A stretch of DNA of 48,822 bases from Candidatus Nanopelagicaceae bacterium (GTDB lineage: Bacteria; Actinomycetota; Actinomycetes; Nanopelagicales; Nanopelagicaceae). Made by a program: the position numbers and the translations under genes. The stretch is taken from contig VEQF01000008.1 of NCBI GenBank assembly GCA_018883365.1, forward strand, positions 1 through 48,822. The letters are read 5' to 3'. Every line of letters starts with the position of its first letter. Positions within the stretch are counted from its first letter, which is position 1. Under the pieces are notes generated by a model. The model did not search any database, was not told where the DNA came from, and saw nothing but the letters and a program-made list of their open reading frames with translations. This document shows positions 43,026 through 48,822 of the stretch, in pieces.

Positions 43026-44438
43026 TTAGTAGGCCATCGTTAACTTCTTGGTGGAATCTCCACCAAGTTCAACATCACTATGAAGCTCTGAGGTATCAAT
43101 AACCTCAGGTCCAATTTGGATGGCTCTAATCATTAACTTGAATTCGATAACCGCTAACACTCCATATAGAAGAGTGAAGACGATCATTGTGAAAGCAACA
43201 CTTGCTGCTCCAACGGTTGGGCTTACACCATCAGCGGTTTTAAACAACCCAAACACGGCCCACGGCTGGCGTGCAGTCTCGGTGAAGATCCAACCGAAGG
43301 AGTTAGCAAGAATTGGAAGGAAAGGCATCGAAATCATGGCGGGCAAGAACCAACGTCCCTTTGGCAACTCACCTTTACGTAAACGCCATAAAGTAATGAG
43401 CGCAAACAAGGTGGCTAGTGCGCCAAAACCAATCATTAATCTGAATCCCCAGTAAGCCAGAGGAATATTAGGTGTGTAATCACCAGGGCCATACTGCTTT
43501 TCATATTGAGCCTGTAGATCATTGATTCCCTCAACTACACCATTTACATCTCCGGTAGACATAAAGGAAAGTACACCTGGGATATCAATCTGAAATACCG
43601 GACGGCTCTGATCCAAGGTGCCAATGGTTAGTAGAGAGAACGGTGCGTTTGCTTTAGTCTCATAAAGCGCTTCTGCCGCAGCCATCTTCATTGGTTGTTG
43701 CTCGGTCATGATGCGAGCGGTCCAGTCACCGGTTACCGCGATCATTACAAAGGTAATCATCACTGTGACCAATCCAAGCTTCAAAGTAGATGTTGCCATA
43801 GCTTTTTCGCGATTCTTAACTAATAGCCAAGCGGATACTCCAACCAGGAATGAACCTGCTGTGAAGAAAGCAAATGAAATAGTGTGCGCAAAGCTGGATA
43901 CCGCGGTGTTCTGGAATAGCACCGCAAAGATGTCGGTTAGTTCGGCACGACCCCGCTCTTCATTGACTGTATAACCAACTGGATGTTGCATCCACGCATT
44001 TGCAGCCAAAATGAAATAGGCGGAGAAAACCGTGCCCATTGCAGCGGCCCAAATCGATGCTAAGTGAATCTTCTTTGGTAGGCGATCCCAACCAAAGATC
44101 CACATTCCTAAGAATGTTGACTCCAAGAAGAAGGCGAGTAGCCCCTCCATCGCAAGTGGTGCTCCGAAGATATCGCCAACAAAGCGGCTATATGAGGACC
44201 AGTTCATTCCAAACTGGAACTCCTGAACAATTCCGGTAACAACTCCCATTGCGAAGTTGATAAGGAAGAGCTTGCCAAAGAATTTTGTGGCCTTCAGATA
44301 CTTAGTGTTTCCAGTGCGGTACCAGGCGGTTTGTAGCCCGGCCACTAAGAAACCCATACCAATTGTGATTGGTACGAAAATGAAGTGATAAACAGTTGTG
44401 ATGGCGAATTGCCAACGCGCAAGATCTAATGAACTCAT
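43026..44438 (-). CDS. cydA: Cytochrome bd oxidase subunit I
   Basis: From the ATG at 44438, which follows AAGGAGAG, this is a 470-residue nine-helix subunit. A longer frame to 44546 adds 36 charged residues with no family support. The N-terminus LARWQFAITTVYHF contains haem ligand His18. The second-half haem His lies in FAHTISFAFFTAGSFLVG. The quinol site shows ETARQPWAVFG (GRQPW in many homologues). The Q loop is short. It allows respiration at low oxygen. Regulation may involve a CRP-like site upstream. Confidence 0.93.
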   Translation of the reverse strand: MSSLDLARWQFAITTVYHFIFVPITIGMGFLVAGLQTAWYRTGNTKYLKATKFFGKLFLINFAMGVVTGIVQEFQFGMNWSSYSRFVGDIFGAPLAMEGLLAFFLESTFLGMWIFGWDRLPKKIHLASIWAAAMGTVFSAYFILAANAWMQHPVGYTVNEERGRAELTDIFAVLFQNTAVSSFAHTISFAFFTAGSFLVGVSAWLLVKNREKAMATSTLKLGLVTVMITFVMIAVTGDWTARIMTEQQPMKMAAAEALYETKANAPFSLLTIGTLDQSRPVFQIDIPGVLSFMSTGDVNGVVEGINDLQAQYEKQYGPGDYTPNIPLAYWGFRLMIGFGALATLFALITLWRLRKGELPKGRWFLPAMISMPFLPILANSFGWIFTETARQPWAVFGLFKTADGVSPTVGAASVAFTMIVFTLLYGVLAVIEFKLMIRAIQIGPEVIDTSELHSDVELGGDSTKKLTMAY

Positions 44439-44503
44439 ATGCACTCTCCTTTTTGCACTCTCTAATTCTCTGCCTGTCAAAACACCTAGAGTTCTTTTTT
44501 TGC

Positions 44504-44519
44504 TGTGGGCTCTCTCACG
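44504..44519. promoter_or_regulatory. Candidate CRP/GlxR-type site upstream of cydA
   Basis: TGTG (44504-44507) and TCAC (44515-44518) with 7 bases between match the key positions of the CRP consensus TGTGA-N6-TCACA; the flanking A/T positions fit poorly. CRP/GlxR control of cyd genes is known in other actinobacteria. It lies about 70 bases upstream of cydA. Confidence 0.4.
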
Positions 44520-44580
44520 AGCGATTTTTTTACGCTCAAAAATCACGGTTTGCGAGCAGGTTTGAGTGCTAGCACCTGCT
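44519..44580. repeat. Inverted repeats in the cydA/TPR intergenic region
   Basis: GAGCG/CGCTC (44519-44523, 44533-44537) surrounds an A/T stretch. AGCAGGT/ACCTGCT (44555-44561, 44574-44580) surrounds and partly overlaps the palindrome GTGCTAGCAC (44566-44575). These could be operators for the divergent cydA and TPR genes. Besides these and the CRP-like site, the 196-base gap holds no gene I can support. Confidence 0.5.
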
Positions 44581-44634
44581 AGGTTTGGAACGCAGTTTTG
44601 GTGCTTTCAGTCAGTGGTTAAAGGAGGAAGTGCT

Positions 44635-45585
44635 TTGGCCGATGAACACAATTCCCATGACGGAGATGATGATCTGAATGATGAAATCATCACTGAAGAA
44701 ATGTTGTGGGAGAGAATTCCGGAGACACAAGGAATTGAACGTGCCAGCACATATTACGAATTAAGCGCTCGGATTTATGCGCGTGGTCAATATGACGAAG
44801 CATTGGCTTTAGCGGAAACCGCAAGAGATATTTATTCTGAATTGGGTTCAGCGGCACCGACTGAAGGTTTAGCGCAGGCATATAGCGCAATTGGTTACAA
44901 CTTGAATCAGCTAAAGCGAATGAATGAAGCTGCTACTGCGATGAGCAAAGCGGTGGAGTTACTTCGCGAAAACAAATCACCAATGGCACTTGAACTAGCC
45001 TGCACATTAGGTGAATGGTGGTTTAGTTCCAAGGAATATAAAAACACCATTGAGTGCATGGAGGAGTGCGCGCGCGAACATCTGATTGATGGAAATGAAT
45101 TAGGCGCTGCGACCGATTTTCATTTAATTGGTTGCGCCAATCGCGAATTGAAGAAATACAAAGAGGCTTTAGAGGCATTTTATGAAGCCCGTAAATACTT
45201 TAAAGCGGCGCGAGAAGTAATTCATGTTGCGCGTTGCGATCAGAAAATTGCTCATTGCTATACCGAATTAGGCGATGCTGAATCAGCGCTGGCGGCAGCG
45301 CAAAAGGCGGTAGATGTATTTACCACTGCACATGATCACCGCAGACTTACCTATGCCTCTTTTGAATTAGGAAAGGCACAGGTTTTAAGTGGTGAAGTAG
45401 ATGAGGGACTTAATACCTTGGAGCGGGTTCTAGATATTGCTGCGGAATCTGAGCCCAAGGATTTTGAGTTCATCATGGCTATTGAGCGCAGGATTGCCCA
45501 GATTTTGCATACTTTGGGCCGCTCGGATGAGGCGATCGAAATCGAGCGTCGCATAACAGCAATCTCTGAAATCCTCGAAGATTAA
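44635..45585 (+). CDS. TPR-repeat protein
   Basis: The start chosen is the TTG at 44635, 7 bases after AAAGGAGG; the earlier start at 44566 lies in the palindromic region without a ribosome site. The 316-residue product has an acidic start (ADEHNSHDGDDD) followed by helical TPR repeats, clear at ASTYYELSARIYARGQYDEALALAE, LACTLGEWWFSSKEYKNTIE split over about 120-150, and two further copies near 190-270. It is cytoplasmic and probably binds proteins. It is followed in 3 bases by a tyrosine phosphatase gene, so it may be scaffold or regulator for that enzyme. The specific role is unknown. Confidence 0.85.
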   Translation: MADEHNSHDGDDDLNDEIITEEMLWERIPETQGIERASTYYELSARIYARGQYDEALALAETARDIYSELGSAAPTEGLAQAYSAIGYNLNQLKRMNEAATAMSKAVELLRENKSPMALELACTLGEWWFSSKEYKNTIECMEECAREHLIDGNELGAATDFHLIGCANRELKKYKEALEAFYEARKYFKAAREVIHVARCDQKIAHCYTELGDAESALAAAQKAVDVFTTAHDHRRLTYASFELGKAQVLSGEVDEGLNTLERVLDIAAESEPKDFEFIMAIERRIAQILHTLGRSDEAIEIERRITAISEILED

Positions 45586-45588
45586 TTG

Positions 45589-46092
45589 ATGGCGTTACCT
45601 GACATTTCCCATTTACGGGAGCGCGATAATTTAATTATCACGATGGTTTGCCTCGGAAATATCTGCCGTTCACCAATGGCTGCGGCGGTACTACATAACA
45701 AAGTACAAAAGATTGAAAAACCAAAGATATTTGTGGATTCTGCTGGAACTTCAAATTGGCATGCCGGACAAGGACCTAATCCGCCATCAAAACGAACCTG
45801 GGAAAAAGCGGGATACTCCTATAACCACATCGCATCCCAATTTAATTACCCTCGTTTAGTCAGCGCAGATTTAGTTTTAGTTATGGACCGCTACAACCAT
45901 GAAGAGGTTATGAAGTATGTAACCAGCGATGAAGAGGAACAAAAGATTTTTTATCTAAGACAGTTTGATGAAACTTTTCCGGAATCTATCGAGGTTCCAG
46001 ATCCATACTCATTACCTGATTCAGCATTTGAAGAGGTTTTAGTAATGGTGGAAAAAGCTACCGATGGATTAATTAAGCAATTACTTGTTTAG
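45589..46092 (+). CDS. Low-molecular-weight protein tyrosine phosphatase
   Basis: This 167-residue protein has the signature CLGNICRSP (Cys21, Arg27) and the late DPY general-acid motif in VPDPYSLPD. It should dephosphorylate phosphotyrosine or related substrates; no paired tyrosine kinase is in the window. A TTG directly before the ATG at 45589 is an alternative start. It follows the TPR gene closely. Its 3' end overlaps the convergent methyltransferase by 12 bases. Confidence 0.9.
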   Translation: MALPDISHLRERDNLIITMVCLGNICRSPMAAAVLHNKVQKIEKPKIFVDSAGTSNWHAGQGPNPPSKRTWEKAGYSYNHIASQFNYPRLVSADLVLVMDRYNHEEVMKYVTSDEEEQKIFYLRQFDETFPESIEVPDPYSLPDSAFEEVLVMVEKATDGLIKQLLV

Positions 46093-46722
46093 ATGTTGCA
46101 TCGCCCAAGCATACATCGCGATTGCGCCAGCAGCAGAGGCGTTCATAGATCTAGTAGAACCATATTGTGATATTGCAAGAACCTGTTCACAAACCTCAAC
46201 CGCTTCATCCGACATTCCAGCACCTTCTTGGCCCAGGAATAAAACGCATTCTTTAGGAAATTTCGCGGTTTCAATCGGAGTAGATTTTTCAACGTTATCA
46301 ATTCCGATAATGGCCACCTTGTTTTCATCACACCAAGATTTGAAATCAGCCACAGTGGGATGATGAATTACCGTCAAATATTTGTCAGTGACCATTGCAC
46401 CGCGACGATTCCAATCACGTTTACCAACAATATGAACGCTAGAAACATTAAACGCGTTAGCGGTGCGCACAATTGATCCGATATTCAAATCATGTTGCCA
46501 GTTTTCAATGGCCACTCTTAGGGAATGACGCTTGGTATTCAAATCAGCCACGATGGCGGCAACGCTCCAATACCGGTATTTATCAAGCACATTACGGCGG
46601 TCACCGTTTTCTAATAGCTCTGGGTCGTATTGCTCACCAACCGGCCAGGGCTTTGGGTGTGGTCCAACGCCAACTACCGGGTAAAACTCACCTGGTCCAA
46701 TCTCAGCCAGTGGTTGATTCAT
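46081..46722 (-). CDS. SpoU/TrmH-family RNA 2'-O-methyltransferase
   Basis: This 213-residue protein has the SPOUT motifs in order: NWQHDLNIGSIVRTANAF (motif 1, Arg base contact), VLFLGQEGAGMSDE (motif 2) and STRSMNASAAGAIAMYAW (motif 3). It methylates a ribose in tRNA or rRNA using AdoMet. The exact target cannot be told. Its ATG overlaps the stop of the deacetylase-family gene. Confidence 0.88.
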   Translation of the reverse strand: MNQPLAEIGPGEFYPVVGVGPHPKPWPVGEQYDPELLENGDRRNVLDKYRYWSVAAIVADLNTKRHSLRVAIENWQHDLNIGSIVRTANAFNVSSVHIVGKRDWNRRGAMVTDKYLTVIHHPTVADFKSWCDENKVAIIGIDNVEKSTPIETAKFPKECVLFLGQEGAGMSDEAVEVCEQVLAISQYGSTRSMNASAAGAIAMYAWAMQHLNK

Positions 46723-47813
46723 AACTTTGCAACCAACTTTGATGCTTTATCTACAACTGCTTTTTCATGGGCTTTTAACTCGTGGCCCGGATAATCATTT
46801 CCATGAGCAAAAGGATCGGGCAGTTTTGTTACTCCAGATAACTCTTGCAACACAAATAATCCGCAGAATGGTGCATAGGTAGCGTTGTAACCACCTTCAT
46901 GGGTCATCATCAACTTGCCGTCGCATACTTCAGCGGCAACATCCATTAGTTTGCGGGTTAAAGTTTTGTAACCTTCAGCGGTAACCAACATGCGACCAAG
47001 CGGATCATAAACTGAGGAATCGAAACCAGATGCAACACAAATGATGTCTGGATTAAATTTACGGATCGCTGGAATCACTACCTCATCAAATGCGTAGTAA
47101 TAACCACCATGACCTGTTCCAGGAGGAAGTGGAATATTGATGTTGGTTCCAATACCGACCACATCAACATCACCAGTTTCATGAGGATAAAGACGATTTT
47201 GGTGCAGCGAGATTGTTAGAACATTTGGATCATTTAGAAAAATAGCTTCTGTGCCATTGCCATGATGAACATCCCAATCAACCACCGCGACTTTTAATTG
47301 ATCGCCATGGGTTTTCTTGGCGACATTAATTGCGACTGCCAGGTTTGAAAAAATGCAGTACCCCATTCCAGTTTCACGCACCGCGTGATGTCCAGGAGGT
47401 CTGATTAAGGCATAACCATTTTTCAACTCGCCAGTTAAAACCGCTTCAAATAATTCGATTGCGCCGCCAGCTGCCATCGCAGCGATTTCATATCCACCGC
47501 GGGCAAAAGGCGTTGTTAAATCGCCACCATCGCCGCCAAGTCGGGTCGAGGATTCCTGCTTGATTCGTGCAATATGTTCTTTGGTGTGGGTAGTTTCTAA
47601 CTCTGCTTCGCTTGCTTTACGAACTGGCACTCGGGTCAAATGCTCAATAAGTCCCGACACAACAATCAACTCGTGAATTCTCTTTTTTGTTTCGGAGTTT
47701 TCATAATTCACATAGGGCTGCAAACCAGCGCCTGGATCTGACGGCATATCACCGACAAAGCTGCCGGTGTCATGCCAGCCAAAAATCTCGTGATAAACGT
47801 AACCAGTAGGCAT
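46719..47813 (-). CDS. Histone deacetylase-family amidohydrolase
   Basis: This 364-residue zinc hydrolase has IRPPGHHA, the metal-binding DWDVHHGNGT, SLHQNRLYPHETG, VASGFDSSVYDPLG and HEGGYN motifs, so the active site is complete. Bacterial relatives deacetylate acetylpolyamines, acetoin-related substrates or acetyl-lysine. Its length and PHETG resemble class II forms. A polyamine-type transporter is 16 kb away, a weak hint. TAGGCT lies 7 bases before its ATG. Confidence 0.88.
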   Translation of the reverse strand: MPTGYVYHEIFGWHDTGSFVGDMPSDPGAGLQPYVNYENSETKKRIHELIVVSGLIEHLTRVPVRKASEAELETTHTKEHIARIKQESSTRLGGDGGDLTTPFARGGYEIAAMAAGGAIELFEAVLTGELKNGYALIRPPGHHAVRETGMGYCIFSNLAVAINVAKKTHGDQLKVAVVDWDVHHGNGTEAIFLNDPNVLTISLHQNRLYPHETGDVDVVGIGTNINIPLPPGTGHGGYYYAFDEVVIPAIRKFNPDIICVASGFDSSVYDPLGRMLVTAEGYKTLTRKLMDVAAEVCDGKLMMTHEGGYNATYAPFCGLFVLQELSGVTKLPDPFAHGNDYPGHELKAHEKAVVDKASKLVAKL

Positions 47814-47850
47814 ACCCCAAAGCCTAAAGCTATTTCCCAGAAATCACTAT

Positions 47851-47856
47851 TACTCT
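47851..47856 (+). promoter_or_regulatory. -10 hexamer of a leaderless promoter for the PBP4-type gene
   Basis: TACTCT ends 6 bases before the ATG at 47863; no ribosome-binding site is present in GCCGTC. Confidence 0.5.
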
Positions 47857-47862
47857 GCCGTC

Positions 47863-48822
47863 ATGCTTAGGAAGGTGACGGTTCTCGCTCTTGCACTCTC
47901 TATTTCATTAGCTCCGGCTAATGCTCTTCATTCACTAGAGAAATATGCGACCGCTAAACAATTGGCTTCGCCGGGTCTACTAATAATTGATCCCACGGAT
48001 GGCCGAGTTGTTGTGCAAAATAGCGCTGATTCGCTTCGCATCCCGGCATCGGTTTTGAAACTTGTTTCCGCTACTGCGGCGCTGCATTACGTGGGGCCGG
48101 AAAAACAATATGTAACCAGGATATTTAAAACGGCAAACTCTGATGAGTTTGTCATCAAAGGCGAACTTGATCCTTGGCTTACCAGCAATTTAAGTTTTGC
48201 TAAGAAGAACAAGCAGCGTTTTCTGCCCACTCTGATTGCCAAAGCAAACACGGAAAACAAATCTAAGTTAAAGATTTATTACTCCGGACTTTATGAACGA
48301 GACACCATCGACCTTGCGGTTAATCAAAAGCAAAAAGGCATCAAGCTAACCTTTGAAAAAATTGATGCCGCAAGAGCACAAGAGCTCGCGGTTGAGGAAA
48401 TTGCAAAACAAACCTCGGTCCCGATGAGTGAAATGATTAAGTTCGCAATTCTTTGGAGTGATAATCGATTAGCTGATCGATTGGCCAAAGATGCGGCACG
48501 GGAAATCGGCTATCCCACAACGGGAAAAGGTTTGACGACGACATTCAAACAAGCATTAAATGAATTGGGTATCGATCACACCGGACTGCAGGTAAAAGAT
48601 GGCAGCGGACTTTCTAAGGAGAATCGCATTTCAGCGGCCACGGTGGTTGATTTGCTAGTAAAAATTAGAAATAACCCGGTATTTGCATCGATTTATGAAG
48701 GTTTGCCGATTGGTGGCGAAACTGGAACTTTGCAAAAGAGATTTTTAGAGACCGCACCCGAGGCGGTAGGTCATGTTCATGCGAAAACAGGCTGGGTAAA
48801 TAACAGCGTAACTATGGCTGGG
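47863..48822 (+). CDS. dacB: D-alanyl-D-alanine carboxypeptidase/endopeptidase, PBP4 (S13) family, 3' partial
   Basis: The frame is open for 320 codons to the window end, without a stop. It starts with a signal peptide (MLRKVTVLALALSISLAPANA). Penicillin-binding motifs are all visible: SVLK (SxxK) near residue 63, SDN in ILWSDNRLAD, and KTG in HAKTGWV near the end. A second domain is inserted between SxxK and SDN as in PBP4. It trims or cleaves peptidoglycan peptides outside the membrane and is a beta-lactam target. The last few dozen residues are probably missing. Confidence 0.88.
   Translation, partial: MLRKVTVLALALSISLAPANALHSLEKYATAKQLASPGLLIIDPTDGRVVVQNSADSLRIPASVLKLVSATAALHYVGPEKQYVTRIFKTANSDEFVIKGELDPWLTSNLSFAKKNKQRFLPTLIAKANTENKSKLKIYYSGLYERDTIDLAVNQKQKGIKLTFEKIDAARAQELAVEEIAKQTSVPMSEMIKFAILWSDNRLADRLAKDAAREIGYPTTGKGLTTTFKQALNELGIDHTGLQVKDGSGLSKENRISAATVVDLLVKIRNNPVFASIYEGLPIGGETGTLQKRFLETAPEAVGHVHAKTGWVNNSVTMAG

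Noticed and set aside
44439-44546. 36-residue N-terminal extension of CydA
   Set aside because: It is highly charged and unlike any CydA, and AAGGAGAG directly precedes the ATG at 44438.
44564-44575. Possible CIRCE/HrcA element (GAGTGCTAGCAC)
   Set aside because: CIRCE needs TTAGCACTC-N9-GAGTGCTAA. Here the half-sites are in the wrong order and have no 9-base spacer, and no chaperone gene is near.

Overview
The window looks like a chromosomal segment of a small, streamlined, moderately low-GC actinobacterium, most likely a planktonic freshwater lineage of the acI/Nanopelagicales type. This is inferred from four things. It carries a heliorhodopsin, first described from freshwater actinobacterial DNA. 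It has typically actinobacterial gene families: a GuaB1-type IMPDH relative, an FprA-type reductase, a DUF5941-like CDP-alcohol transferase and a cydABDC operon. Genes are packed extremely tightly, with about ten convergent pairs that overlap or nearly touch. Many operons appear to start with a leaderless promoter, a TANNNT -10 hexamer about 6 bases before ATG/GTG. No insertion sequence, phage, CRISPR array or rRNA was seen. No gene-free stretch exceeds 300 bases.

Region 1 (1-10640) is a sialic acid locus. A GntR/UTRA regulator and nanE converge. Divergent from nanE runs an eight-gene operon: family-5 solute-binding protein, two permeases, two ATPases, an N-acetylneuraminate lyase-type aldolase, a sialidase without a secretion signal, and a BadF/BadG-type amino-sugar kinase. 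Two DasR/NagR-like half-operators, 21 bases apart centre to centre, lie in the divergent promoter region. The set suggests import of sialylated sugars, cleavage inside the cell, and conversion through ManNAc to GlcNAc-6-phosphate.

Region 2 (10641-20679) holds YceI behind a perfect MarR-type palindrome, FprA, a VanY-like carboxypeptidase, tRNA-Arg(ACG), a nucleoside hydrolase, an alpha/beta hydrolase with a DUF4862 protein, a heliorhodopsin, a YCII protein, a 54-residue membrane protein, a fasciclin protein, VKOR, pyroglutamyl peptidase and a sulfotransferase-like protein.

Region 3 (20676-26014) is a probable surface lipid or glycan cluster. A nucleotidyltransferase is transcribed divergently, from an overlapping symmetric promoter, from two CDP-alcohol phosphotransferases, an ABC-exporter-like membrane protein without an ATPase domain, a family-2 glycosyltransferase and a glycerophosphodiesterase.

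Region 4 (26003-32325) encodes a polyamine-type ABC transporter (potA, potD, potB, potC order), a ROK/polyphosphate-glucokinase-like protein and a class III aminotransferase with a structured leader.

Region 5 (32359-38804) has an ABC-2 exporter, GuaB1 (probable GMP reductase), an MFS transporter and an HtrA-like protease. Region 6 (38755-44634) is cydABDC. Region 7 (44635-48822) has a TPR protein with a low-molecular-weight phosphatase, a SpoU methyltransferase with a histone-deacetylase-family hydrolase, and a PBP4-type carboxypeptidase cut by the window end.
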